The notes: a model not told the origin generated them from the sequence alone. A stretch of 64,000 nucleotides of DNA from JBLHZY01 sp050633265 (GCA_050633265.1 JBOEGE010000005.1:496001-560000), one strand, 5' to 3'; counted from the first letter of the stretch, positions 35,701 to 43,040 are shown. Translations and numbers: made by a program.

Positions 35701-36047
35701 CAGATATGCTCGATGCGGCGCGCGCGCTTGTCGGCATGGGCTTTGTGCTGGTGGCAACCCGCGGAACAGCCGCTTTCTTCAAAGAGGCGGGCATCACTTG
35801 TGAGCTGATCAACAAGGTCTATGAGGGCCGCCCGAATATCGTTGATCTGCTCAAGGATGATCAAATCGCGCTGGTGCTCAACACCACCGAAGGCACGCAA
35901 GCCGTTGAAGACAGCCGCGAAATCCGCGCCGTCGCGCTTTATGATAAGATCCCCTATTTCACAACGGCCGCCGCCGCCCATGCCGCAACTTTCGCGATGA
36001 AATCCCGCGAAGAAGGGGAACTCAGCGTGATGCCGCTTCAGGCCTAG
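32733..36047 (+). CDS. carB: Carbamoyl-phosphate synthase large subunit
   Basis: Makes carbamoyl phosphate for arginine and pyrimidine synthesis, using ammonia from the CarA subunit (not in the window). The protein has 1104 residues in two homologous ATP-grasp halves: the first starts GAGPIIIGQACEFDYSG, the second GGGPNRIGQGIEFDYCC. A C-terminal MGS-like allosteric domain contains AARALVGMGFVLVATRGTAA. The start at 32733 (MPKRTDISSIMIIGAG) is the family N-terminus, with AAGGGG upstream. Confidence 0.98.
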   Translation: MPKRTDISSIMIIGAGPIIIGQACEFDYSGAQACKALREEGYRVILVNSNPATIMTDPEMADATYIEPITPEIVAKIIEKERPDALLPTMGGQTGLNTALALADMGVLDRFNVELIGAKREAIEMAEDRKLFREAMDRLGIENPKATIANNMQECMDAIDYVGLPAIIRPAFTLGGTGGGVAYNRDDYEHYCRTGLDASPVSQILIDESLLGWKEFEMEVVRDKADNAIIVCAIENVDPMGVHTGDSITVAPALTLTDKEYQLMRTHSINVLREIGVETGGSNVQWAVNPEDGRMVVIEMNPRVSRSSALASKATGFPIAKIAAKLAVGYTLDELDNDITKVTPASFEPTIDYVVTKIPRFAFEKFAGSEPHLTTAMKSVGEAMAIGRTFHESMQKALASMETGLTGFDEIAIEGMPATEATQYSPANEAVGHRFLIGSNPDAQTAIDKAVTKALSKQTPDRIRVIAQAMRFGFSDAEIFDITKFDPWFLARIREIITAEEDVRANGLPVTEEGLRALKMLGFSDARIATLTGRDEANIRRARRNLGVNAVFKRIDTCAAEFEAQTPYMYSTYESPMMGEVECEARPTERKKVVILGGGPNRIGQGIEFDYCCCHACYSLTEAGYETIMINCNPETVSTDYDTSDRLYFEPLTFEHVMEILRVEQEAGTLHGVIVQFGGQTPLKLANALQEEGIPILGTTPDAIDLAEDRERFQELVINLGLKQPKNGIAHSDAEALAIADDIGYPLVIRPSYVLGGRAMEIVRDTAQLERYISQAVVVSGDSPVLLDSYLSGATEIDVDALCDGKDVHVAGIMQHIEEAGVHSGDSACSLPPYSLPQSIIDELHVQTKALALALNVVGLMNIQFAVKDGDIYLIEVNPRASRTVPFVAKAVGSPIASIAARVMAGEKLATFDLIDPAIKTFAVKEAVLPFARFPGVDTILGPEMRSTGEVMGADVNFHRAFLKAQMGAGTMLPTEGKVFISIKDMDKTPDMLDAARALVGMGFVLVATRGTAAFFKEAGITCELINKVYEGRPNIVDLLKDDQIALVLNTTEGTQAVEDSREIRAVALYDKIPYFTTAAAAHAATFAMKSREEGELSVMPLQA

Positions 36048-36071
36048 TAGCCAAACCGCGCAAATTTCCCA

Positions 36072-36105
36072 AAGGCCCCGGTAAGCATCCCTTGCCGGGG
36101 CTTTT
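36072..36105 (+). terminator. Intrinsic terminator of carB
   Basis: GCCCCGGTAAG/CTTGCCGGGGC, an 11-bp stem with one G-T pair and a CATCC loop, followed by TTTT, 27 nt after the stop codon. Confidence 0.92.
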
Positions 36106-36161
36106 GCTATTTCGCAGGCGCAGCATGAACCCTTGACATAGCGCACCAAATGCCGCAAACG

Positions 36162-36307
36162 GGCCGCAACGCCGATCCTCCCGCTGCCGCGTGAGCAGCC
36201 TGTGCATTGCACCCGAGGACGGAAGAGAGCCATCTGAGGCTCACTCAGGTTCCCATTTCACGCAGGGTCCCGTCAGGAAAACGGCTTTGGGCATTCGGCC
36301 CGCGGCC
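36162..36307 (+). ncRNA. Structured RNA candidate: leader of the DEAD-box helicase or separate small RNA
   Basis: The 356-bp gap before the helicase has TTGACA at 36133-36138 and then a region rich in complementary segments. A closing stem GGCCGC/GCGGCC (36162-36167 with 36302-36307) continues as GCCGA/TCGGC (36171-36175 with 36295-36299). Inside are GCTGC/GCAGC (36183-36199), GTGC/GCAC (36202-36212), GAGCC/GGCTC (36227-36242) and CCGT/ACGG (36270-36284). The loop GCGTGA (36189-36194) can pair with TCACGC (36258-36263) as a pseudoknot. A further hairpin CTGGC-TTT-GCCAG lies at 36340-36352. I match it to no known RNA family. No energy calculation was possible. Confidence 0.35.
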
Positions 36308-36403
36308 TCACCTTTCCTGCAACCTATGCTGAAGCGCCTCTGGCTTTGCCAGTGGTGTATCATTTTGGACGCCGATTTCCGGCGCCCGTTGAAAGGACGT
36401 CTT

Positions 36404-37711
36404 TTGACCGAATTCTCCATGCTGGGCCTTTCGCCCCGCCTTATGAAAATCCTTGAAGATCAAGGCCTTGATAAACCCACCCCGATCCAAGCCCGCGCCA
36501 TCCCCGAAGTGATGAACGGCCGCGATGTGATGGGACTTGCCCAAACCGGAACAGGTAAAACGCTTGCCTTTGGCCTTCCGCTTTTGCACCACGCGATCAG
36601 CGTTGGCACGAAACCAGCCGATCGCAAAGCCCGCGCGCTCGTGCTTGCCCCGACCCGCGAATTGGTCAACCAAATCGCCGAGCAGCTCTATAATTTCACC
36701 AAAGGGTCGCACCTCAAGGTCAACCGCGTTGTTGGCGGCGCCTCGATCAACACACAGATCAAACGCCTTGAGCGCGGCACGGATATTCTTGTGGCTACCC
36801 CCGGCCGCCTGATTGATCTGATCGAACGGCGCGCGATTTTCCTCGACGAGACCGAATTCCTCGTGCTCGACGAGGCCGATCAGATGCTCGATATGGGCTT
36901 TATCCATGCGCTGCGCCGCCTCGTGCCGCTGCTCGCAAAAGAACGCCAAACGATGCTGTTCTCGGCCACGATGAACAAGCAAATGTCCGAGATCGCAGGC
37001 GCCTATCTGACCAACCCAGTGCGCATCGAAGTTTCCCCTCCCGGCAAGGTTGCCGATAAGGTGAGCCAGGTTGTTCACTTCGTTGGCCAAGGCGCCAAAG
37101 GCGACAAGCTGATCCAGCTTCTGGGCGCGCATAAAGAAGAGATGGCGCTGGTTTTTGGCCGCACAAAACACGGCTGTGAAAAGCTGATGAAGAAGCTCGT
37201 CGCGGCCGGCTTTAAAGCCGGTTCGATCCACGGCAACAAAAGCCAAAGCCAGCGCGAGCGCACCCTCGCCGCGTTTCGTTCGGGCGATATCAAAGTGCTT
37301 GTCGCAACGGATGTCGCGGCGCGCGGGATTGATATTCCGGGTGTGCGCTTTGTCTATAACTATGAGCTGCCCAACGTGCCCGAGAACTATGTTCACCGCA
37401 TCGGCCGCACCGCGCGCGCTGGCCGCGATGGCACAGCGATCGCCTTTTGCGCCCCCGATGAGATCGGCGAATTGCGCGATATTGAAAAGGTCATGGGCCT
37501 GAAAATCGAAGTGGCCTCGGGCCAACCGCCTGCGGATGAGACCCCAGTAAAGAAACCCCAGCGCGGCGGCCGCGGCGGCGGCGGCGGCAATGGCGGCGGG
37601 GGCAATGGTGGCGGCGGGCGCCGGCGCTTTGGCGCAAAGCCCGGTGGCGGCGGCAATGGCAGCGGCGCGGGCAAACCGCGCAGCCGCAAGCCACGGCGCA
37701 AAGTCGCTTAA
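36404..37711 (+). CDS. DEAD-box ATP-dependent RNA helicase (RhlE-like)
   Basis: A 436-residue protein. The Q motif region is LGLSPRLMKILEDQGLDKPT followed by PIQARAIP. Motif I is AQTGTGKT, motif Ia APTRELV, motif II VLDEADQML, motif III SATM and motif VI HRIGRTARAG. The C-terminal 60 residues are a Gly/Arg-rich RNA-binding tail ending in KPRSRKPRRKVA. The start is taken as TTG at 36404 because AAAGGA lies 6 nt upstream and the protein then begins MTEFSMLGLSPRLM; ATG at 36419 is the fallback. The long leader suggests post-transcriptional control, as with cold-induced helicases. Confidence 0.92.
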   Translation: MTEFSMLGLSPRLMKILEDQGLDKPTPIQARAIPEVMNGRDVMGLAQTGTGKTLAFGLPLLHHAISVGTKPADRKARALVLAPTRELVNQIAEQLYNFTKGSHLKVNRVVGGASINTQIKRLERGTDILVATPGRLIDLIERRAIFLDETEFLVLDEADQMLDMGFIHALRRLVPLLAKERQTMLFSATMNKQMSEIAGAYLTNPVRIEVSPPGKVADKVSQVVHFVGQGAKGDKLIQLLGAHKEEMALVFGRTKHGCEKLMKKLVAAGFKAGSIHGNKSQSQRERTLAAFRSGDIKVLVATDVAARGIDIPGVRFVYNYELPNVPENYVHRIGRTARAGRDGTAIAFCAPDEIGELRDIEKVMGLKIEVASGQPPADETPVKKPQRGGRGGGGGNGGGGNGGGGRRRFGAKPGGGGNGSGAGKPRSRKPRRKVA

Positions 37712-37744
37712 TTGATTTAAATCAGCACATTACAAGCCAGAGCT

Positions 37745-37778
37745 AACGCCCCACCTTAACTTAAGGCTGGGGCGTTTT
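37745..37778. terminator. Bidirectional terminator overlapping the DUF4198 stop codon
   Basis: AACGCCCCA/TGGGGCGTT with an inner CCTT/AAGG extension and TTTT on the plus side. The minus-strand gene's stop codon (37761-37763) lies within the hairpin. Confidence 0.85.
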
Positions 37779-38588
37779 GAATGTTAAGGATGCCCAGAGC
37801 GAATTCCAAACCGGATCTTGCGCCGCATCTTTTGCCTCCAAAGGCAGCATCACAACCGCATCCAAAAGATACTCGACCCCCGGCTCAACCGGGATGATTG
37901 CGCGCCCATTCTCATCCGTGCGCACAGTCGAAATGCGCACATCCTCCGGGCCATAACGCGCGAAAACCTCGACCTGAACATCCACGCGCGGCGCGCCCTC
38001 AAAATAAACATCAACAGGCAATCCGCCGCTCAAATCATCCGTATAAGGATTGGCCCGCGCAACGATTTCCGTGCGCAAACCAACATCGCGATCCTGCCCC
38101 GCGCCCGCCCCAACCGCGACAAGCGACTTGCCAAATCGGCGATAGGCCTCAGCAAAACCCGCAGGTGCAAAGCCGCGCTCTGCATGGCGTGCAACCACCT
38201 CGGGGAAATCCTTATGGGTGGTGAATTTGACGAATTTTTCAGCCTCGCTATAGCGCAGGATATAATCGCGCGTCTCATGCACAACGATCCAAAGCCCATC
38301 ATTCGGCGCGGCCATATTCAGCGCAGGCCGATCCCCTATCCGCCCCTCAACCGCGCGCAGCCTATCCCCCTGCACCAGATCAAACCGCTCAAATTCCGGC
38401 GGCAAATAGGCATAGCTCGCCCCTTTGAAATCTTGCCCCACACGCAGCGCCGCAATGATCGGCTCGCCCTCTGCAAGCTGATATTTTTGCGGTGAAATCC
38501 AGAATTCGTGGCCAAACGCGATTGTCGTGCTACATAGCGTAAGAGCGGCGAAAATCGGGCCGGTAAGCAAAGTTGAGGTGAGGCGCAT
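37761..38588 (-). CDS. DUF4198-domain periplasmic protein
   Basis: A protein of 275 residues with a signal peptide (MRLTSTLLTGPIFAALTLCS, cleavage near AFG-HEFW). The mature N-terminus HEFWISPQKYQLAEGEPI is the hallmark of DUF4198, a family linked to metal (Co/Ni/Cu) uptake. His residues directly after cleavage may bind metal. The C-terminal part looks like a carboxypeptidase-regulatory-type beta sandwich (RTDENGRAIIPVEPGVEYLL). AGGAG fixes the start at 38588. The start codon overlaps that of the divergent hupE-like gene, a likely functional partner. Confidence 0.88.
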   Translation of the reverse strand: MRLTSTLLTGPIFAALTLCSTTIAFGHEFWISPQKYQLAEGEPIIAALRVGQDFKGASYAYLPPEFERFDLVQGDRLRAVEGRIGDRPALNMAAPNDGLWIVVHETRDYILRYSEAEKFVKFTTHKDFPEVVARHAERGFAPAGFAEAYRRFGKSLVAVGAGAGQDRDVGLRTEIVARANPYTDDLSGGLPVDVYFEGAPRVDVQVEVFARYGPEDVRISTVRTDENGRAIIPVEPGVEYLLDAVVMLPLEAKDAAQDPVWNSLWASLTFKTPQP

Positions 38589-39741
38589 GATGGCTCCTGT
38601 TGTTACGATCAAGAAACTGGCACGCGCGGCCCTATTGTCAAGCTTGGGGCTGATCGCTCTTGTGATCGTGAACGGCGCGGCGCGCGCGCATGAAGTCCGC
38701 CCTGCAATTGCGGATGTGGCGATTGGCGCGCAAACCGTTGAGATCGAGATCGAGCTCGCGCTTGAGGCATTGATCGCCGAGATCGACCTTGCGGGCCTTA
38801 CCAACACCGATGAAGCCGAGGGCGCGGATCGCTATGATGCGCTGCGGGCCTTGCCGCCGGAAGCCTTGCTGAGCGAACTAAACGCCGCTTTCCCGCGCAT
38901 CGCGCAAAGCATCACCCTTGAAGCCGCAGGCACCCCGCTTAACGCCATATTCGAGCGTGCAGAGATCCCCGAGATCGGCGATATTGAGCTTCCCCGCGAT
39001 TCCCGCCTCTTCCTGCGGGCGGAATTGCCCAATGATGAAAGCGCGCTGATTTTTGGCTGGAACGCCAGCAACGGCCCGCTGATTGTGCGCCAAACAAGCG
39101 GCGATCAGGGCTATAACGACTACCTCACCAATGGCGATTTGAGCCAGCCAATGCCGCGCGCCGGAGTTGCCGAGAAAAGCTGGGGCGCTGAATTTGTCGA
39201 TTATATCAAGATCGGCTTTGCCCATATCATCCCCAAGGGCTTGGATCATATCCTGTTCGTGCTGGGGCTGTTCTTCTTCTCGCTCAAGCTGCGCCCTTTG
39301 CTGTTTCAAATCACGGCGTTCACCCTCGCTCATACGTTAACGCTGGCACTGGCCATTGTTGGATTTGTGCAAGTCCCCGCCGCGATTGTGGAGCCGTTGA
39401 TTGCCGCCTCCATCGTTTTTGTCGCGGTTGAGAACATTCTCTTTAAGACAATGACGCCTTGGCGCACGGCCATCGTTTTCGGCTTTGGGCTGCTGCACGG
39501 GCTTGGCTTTGCCTCTGTGCTTGGGGATATCGGCCTTGATCCGGCGCGTTTTGCCACGGGGCTTATCGGCTTTAACATCGGGGTTGAGCTTGGCCAACTC
39601 GCGGTTATTGCCGCAGCATTTCTGGCGGTTGGGATATGGTTCGGCAAAAAGCCCTATTACCGCACCCTGATCAGCAACCCTGCCTCAGCTGCGATTGCCG
39701 TTGTCGGGGCCTATTGGTTTGTTGAACGGGTCTTTTTGTAG
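38587..39741 (+). CDS. HupE/UreJ_2-family membrane protein
   Basis: A 384-residue protein with a signal peptide ending ARA-HEVRP and a roughly 170-residue periplasmic region. The HupE core follows, with GFAHIIPKGLDHILFVLGLF containing the metal-ligand pattern H-x5-G-x-DH, and LLHGLGFASVLGDIGL. About seven transmembrane segments are present in the C-terminal half. HupE/UreJ proteins are secondary Ni/Co permeases, although this long subgroup is less characterised. The start is ATG at 38587 or 38590, with GAGG upstream. It is head to head with DUF4198, the start codons overlapping by 2 nt. Confidence 0.87.
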   Translation: MMAPVVTIKKLARAALLSSLGLIALVIVNGAARAHEVRPAIADVAIGAQTVEIEIELALEALIAEIDLAGLTNTDEAEGADRYDALRALPPEALLSELNAAFPRIAQSITLEAAGTPLNAIFERAEIPEIGDIELPRDSRLFLRAELPNDESALIFGWNASNGPLIVRQTSGDQGYNDYLTNGDLSQPMPRAGVAEKSWGAEFVDYIKIGFAHIIPKGLDHILFVLGLFFFSLKLRPLLFQITAFTLAHTLTLALAIVGFVQVPAAIVEPLIAASIVFVAVENILFKTMTPWRTAIVFGFGLLHGLGFASVLGDIGLDPARFATGLIGFNIGVELGQLAVIAAAFLAVGIWFGKKPYYRTLISNPASAAIAVVGAYWFVERVFL

Positions 39742-39750
39742 CGGGCCTGC

Positions 39751-40209
39751 TTAGGTCGCTTCTTCTTCGAGGTGCATTTTCATTGAGATCAGCACCTGCT
39801 GCAATTCAAGGGTCTCGCGCAAAAGCCGCTTGGCCTCGTTGATCGTGATGATGCCATCCTCGATGCTCTGGGTATATTCGCCCATCAGCATCGCAAAACG
39901 CTGGCTCAATTGCACAACATCCGCATTCACCCCGCCCTCGGGAGAGTTTTTGCCGCCGCCTGCATTGCGCGAAAAGGTGATGCCCTGCAATTCGCCCAGC
40001 GCAGAGGTCACATGAGGATAGCGCGCCGCCTCTTCCAAAGCGATCACCGCATCAATCGGCATGAACCGCTCTGCATGTTCGGGCGCATCGGAATAATACC
40101 GCCCCAAAGTCGCTTTGGATTTGCCTGTTAGCGCGCAGGCCGCTTCAAGGCCAACATCTTTCACCAATGCTTCGGTGTGTTTTTTGAGATAGCTCCCAAC
40201 AACCTTCAT
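39751..40209 (-). CDS. Helix-turn-helix-like protein of unknown function
   Basis: A protein of 152 residues. The N-terminal part has VGLEAACALTGKSKATLGRY, which reads as a helix-turn-helix, and MPIDAVIALEEAARYPHVTS, a pattern reminiscent of phage CII-type regulators. The C-terminal half (ADVVQLSQRFAMLMGEYTQS to the end) is a likely coiled coil. It could be a DNA-binding regulator, perhaps prophage-derived, but no other phage gene is present. The start at 40209 has GGTGGG 6 nt upstream; 40224 is an alternative. Confidence 0.65.
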   Translation of the reverse strand: MKVVGSYLKKHTEALVKDVGLEAACALTGKSKATLGRYYSDAPEHAERFMPIDAVIALEEAARYPHVTSALGELQGITFSRNAGGGKNSPEGGVNADVVQLSQRFAMLMGEYTQSIEDGIITINEAKRLLRETLELQQVLISMKMHLEEEAT

Positions 40210-40619
40210 CCGCGTCCCACCCATTTTACTGCATCCCCAAATCAACCGCTTCATAAGCTTAGCAAATTCTACGGGGAATTCCCTCTTTCATTTCCCATTA
40301 ATACTTACAAACAGAAATGTCATAAAGAATTTGTCCGGTTCATCCGGGCTTTAGTGAGTATCCGACGTCCCCAGCGTCGGGATAAAGGTGGGGGCCTTTT
40401 ATGGTCGGGTGCGTCCCCAACACGCATCTGCAAGAATAAAGAATGAGACTTAATCAGTATCGGGAGCTTTCAACTCATCCCCAAGGGCGTGTTTCGCCCT
40501 GAAAGCTATTCGTTTCCCTGTAGTTTCTTGTTCTTGCCCCGCCGCCCCCACGCGCAGCCCCTTACTTTACTGGCAAAAACCCTCTTGATGCGCAGCGCCG
40601 CACCTGCTTATTTGCGCCC
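40210..40619. other. AT-rich non-coding stretch with several hairpins
   Basis: A gap of 410 bp, lower in GC than its surroundings. It holds CCGACG/CGTCGG (40362-40380), then AAAGG/CCTTT plus TTAT (40384-40402), then a nested hairpin: outer AGCTTTC/GAAAGCT (40465-40471 with 40501-40507), inner AGGGCG/CGCCCT (40484-40500). It must contain the promoters of the HTH gene and tdk. A small RNA is possible. I see no supported open frame. Confidence 0.4.
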
Positions 40620-41213
40620 ATGGCAAAGCTCTATTTTCACTACTCAACGATGAACGCAGGCAAATCGACCCTGCTGCTTCAGGCCTCGTATAATTATCGC
40701 GAGCGCGGCATGGAGACCTACCTTTTGACCGCGCAGCTTGATGATCGCGCAGGCGAAGGGCGCATCGCTTCGCGCATCGGGATTGACCAAGCGTCAGATA
40801 CATTCACGCCGGGCGAAAACCTCTTTGCCAAGATCGAAAAACGCCTCTCTGAGGGCCCCTGCGCCTGTATTTTCATCGACGAATCGCAATTTCTTGAGCC
40901 AGAGCAAGTCTGGCAATTGGCGCGCGCGGTGGATGATTTGCATGTCCCGATCATGTGCTATGGGCTACGGGTCGATTTTCAGGGCGCGCTTTTCCCCGGT
41001 TCGGCCGCCCTTCTGGCGCTTGCCGATGAGATGCGCGAAGCCCGCACCATCTGCCACTGCGGCAAAAAGGCGACCATGGTCATCCGTACCAATGATCAGG
41101 GCGATGTTTTGACCCAAGGCGATCAGGTCCAGATCGGCGGAAATGAGCGCTATGTCTCGCTTTGCCGCCGCCATTGGCGCGAAGCCATGGGGGAAGAGGT
41201 CCCCAAACGTTAA
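40620..41213 (+). CDS. tdk: Thymidine kinase
   Basis: Type II thymidine kinase of the nucleoside salvage pathway. The protein has 197 residues. The P-loop STMNAGKST (residues 9-17), the Walker-B-like FIDESQFL, the lasso-region GLRVDFQGALFPGS and zinc Cys residues in CHCGKKATMV and SLCRRHW are all present. The length is normal. No neighbouring nucleotide gene is seen. Confidence 0.96.
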   Translation: MAKLYFHYSTMNAGKSTLLLQASYNYRERGMETYLLTAQLDDRAGEGRIASRIGIDQASDTFTPGENLFAKIEKRLSEGPCACIFIDESQFLEPEQVWQLARAVDDLHVPIMCYGLRVDFQGALFPGSAALLALADEMREARTICHCGKKATMVIRTNDQGDVLTQGDQVQIGGNERYVSLCRRHWREAMGEEVPKR

Positions 41214-41253
41214 ACAGCGCAAAAACAGCGCGCGCAGATCTTCTTGCAAAAAG

Positions 41254-41285
41254 GGGGTTTTCACCGCGAAAACCCCGGCTATATT
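41254..41285 (+). promoter_or_regulatory. leu promoter candidate overlapped by a 9-bp palindrome
   Basis: TATATT (41280-41285) is a good -10, 6 nt before the ATG of the leader peptide, so transcription could begin at that A. The -35 position is covered by the perfect inverted repeat GGGGTTTTC-ACCGC-GAAAACCCC (41254-41276), a likely operator. No standard -35 hexamer is visible, so activation by a bound protein is possible. Confidence 0.5.
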
Positions 41286-41291
41286 GCCCCC

Positions 41292-41381
41292 ATGACCACG
41301 CAAACACATATTGCCATCCCTGCCCGCGCTTTGAGCGGTGCTTTTGGTCTGCGCGGTCTCCTACTTCTTAGCAGCCTCTGA
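41292..41381 (+). CDS. leuA leader peptide (Leu-rich, 29 residues)
   Basis: A short frame, MTTQTHIAIPARALSGAF then GLRGLLLLSSL and stop. Four consecutive Leu codons (CTC CTA CTT CTT, 41358-41369) and another at 41376 make it a leucine sensor. No ribosome-binding site precedes it. The -10 is 6 nt upstream, so it is probably translated as a leaderless mRNA, as is known for the trp leader peptide of Sinorhizobium. Its stop codon lies in the left arm of the hairpin at 41375-41411, and leuA begins 81 nt later. This is a classical attenuation layout. Confidence 0.8.
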   Translation: MTTQTHIAIPARALSGAFGLRGLLLLSSL

Positions 41382-41411
41382 GCGTGCCTTTTGGGCGCGA
41401 CCGCTCAGAGG
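41375..41411 (+). promoter_or_regulatory. leuA attenuator hairpin
   Basis: CCTCTGAGCG (41375-41384) pairs perfectly with CGCTCAGAGG (41402-41411), with GCC/GGC inside. A competing pair is GCGGTC (41353-41358) with GACCGC (41399-41404). A ribosome stalled at the Leu codons would cover the left arm. No T tract follows, so termination may be Rho-dependent or the control may act on translation. Confidence 0.65.
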
Positions 41412-41462
41412 TGATCAGCGCTCAATCCTCAGAAAAATGCTAAGACATAGAAAGATATTCCA

Positions 41463-43040
41463 ATGAACACTTCGACCAAACAAGATCGCGTGTTGATCTT
41501 TGACACGACCTTGCGCGATGGCGAGCAATCCCCCGGCGCGACGATGAGCCACCGCGAGAAGCTCGAAATCGCCGCCCTTTTGGATGAGATGGGCGTCGAT
41601 ATTATCGAAGCGGGCTTTCCCATCGCTTCGGAAGGGGATTTCAGCGCGGTCTCTGAGATTGCGAAGAATTCGGTCAATTCGGTGATCTGCGGCCTCGCGC
41701 GCGCCAATTTCGCCGATATTGATCGCGCCTGGGAGGCCGTCCAACACGCGCGCCAGCCGCGCATCCACACCTTCATCGGCACGTCGCCGCTGCATCGCGC
41801 CATCCCAAATCTCACCATGGACGAGATGGCCGAGCGCATCCACGACACGGTGAGCCACGCGCGCAACCTATGCGAAGATGTGCAATGGTCGCCGATGGAT
41901 GCGACCCGCACAGAGCATGATTACCTCTGCCGCGTGGTGGAAATCGCGATCAAAGCCGGCGCCACAACGATCAATATCCCCGATACTGTTGGCTATACCG
42001 CGCCGCGCGAAAGCGCCGATTTGATCCGTATGTTGATCGAGAAAGTCCCCGGCGCGGATGAGATTATCCTCGCCACCCATTGCCACAATGATCTTGGCAT
42101 GGCGACAGCCAACAGCCTCGCCGCCGTGGAAGCAGGCGCGCGCCAGGTCGAATGTACGATCAACGGCTTGGGCGAACGGGCCGGAAATACCGCGCTTGAA
42201 GAGGTCGTGATGGCGCTCAAAGTGCGCAACGATATCATGCCTTACCAGACCGGCATTGATGCCACCAAGATCATGAATATCTCGCGCCGGGTGGCCCAGG
42301 TTTCGGGCTTTGCGGTGCAATTCAACAAAGCCATCGTGGGCAAGAACGCCTTTGCCCATGAAAGCGGCATCCACCAAGACGGGATGCTCAAGAACGCCGA
42401 AACCTTTGAGATCATGCGCCCAAAAGACGTTGGCCTCACTGAAACCAGCATCGTGATGGGCAAGCATTCGGGGCGCGCCGCCCTGCGCTCAAAACTCGCG
42501 GATTTGGGCTATGAGCTTGGGGATAATCAGCTCAAGGACGTCTTTGTGCGGTTCAAGGAATTGGCCGATCGCAAGAAGGAAGTCTATGATGATGATCTCG
42601 TGGCCTTGCTGCGCGATAGTGTTGGCGAAGCGCAGAACGAGCGTATCAAGGTCGAAAAACTGCGCGTTGTCTGCGGCACTGATGGGCCCCAAACGGCCGC
42701 GCTGACATTAAGCGTTGATGGGGTCAGCCACGCGGTTGAAACCACAGGCGATGGCCCGGTGGATGCAACTTTTGTGGCGATCAAAGAGATATTCCCAACG
42801 AACGCACGCTTGCAGCTTTACCAAGTTCACGCCGTGACCGAGGGCACAGATGCCCAAGCAACCGTCTCTGTGCGCCTTGAGGAAGATGGCAAAATCGCCA
42901 CCGGCCAAAGCTCAGACACCGATACGGTTGTGGCCTCGGCCAAAGCCTATGTGAACGCGCTCAACCGTTTGCTCGTGCGGCGCGAAAAATCCGCACCCGA
43001 TAGCGATGTCAAAACCGTCAGCTACAAAGACGTGACTTAA
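41463..43040 (+). CDS. leuA: 2-isopropylmalate synthase
   Basis: First committed step of leucine synthesis: condenses acetyl-CoA with 2-oxoisovalerate. The protein has 525 residues. The DRE-TIM catalytic motif LRDGEQSPGATMS, IEAGFP, the metal motif HCHNDLGMATANSLAAVEAG, GLGERAGN and a C-terminal LeuA allosteric domain (from about residue 390) for leucine feedback are present. Expression is probably controlled by the leader peptide and hairpin upstream, and activity by feedback inhibition. A terminator follows directly, so it is a single-gene operon. Confidence 0.97.
   Translation: MNTSTKQDRVLIFDTTLRDGEQSPGATMSHREKLEIAALLDEMGVDIIEAGFPIASEGDFSAVSEIAKNSVNSVICGLARANFADIDRAWEAVQHARQPRIHTFIGTSPLHRAIPNLTMDEMAERIHDTVSHARNLCEDVQWSPMDATRTEHDYLCRVVEIAIKAGATTINIPDTVGYTAPRESADLIRMLIEKVPGADEIILATHCHNDLGMATANSLAAVEAGARQVECTINGLGERAGNTALEEVVMALKVRNDIMPYQTGIDATKIMNISRRVAQVSGFAVQFNKAIVGKNAFAHESGIHQDGMLKNAETFEIMRPKDVGLTETSIVMGKHSGRAALRSKLADLGYELGDNQLKDVFVRFKELADRKKEVYDDDLVALLRDSVGEAQNERIKVEKLRVVCGTDGPQTAALTLSVDGVSHAVETTGDGPVDATFVAIKEIFPTNARLQLYQVHAVTEGTDAQATVSVRLEEDGKIATGQSSDTDTVVASAKAYVNALNRLLVRREKSAPDSDVKTVSYKDVT

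Noticed and set aside
36162..36307. Assigning the helicase leader to SRP RNA, RNase P RNA, tmRNA or a known riboswitch
   Set aside because: The diagnostic conserved segments of these RNAs were looked for and not found. 6S RNA could not be ruled in or out by eye.
36308..37525. A 405-codon minus-strand frame opposite the DEAD-box helicase
   Set aside because: The helicase motifs on the plus strand are complete. The antisense product has no recognisable domain and no ribosome-binding site.
39751..40209. HTH gene considered as part of a prophage
   Set aside because: The CII-like pattern is weak, and no integrase, structural or lysis gene or attachment repeat is found nearby.
41254..41276. Palindrome considered as the tdk terminator
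   Set aside because: No T tract follows on the plus strand, and the sequence fits better as an operator or -35-region element of the leu promoter. Some termination role cannot be excluded.
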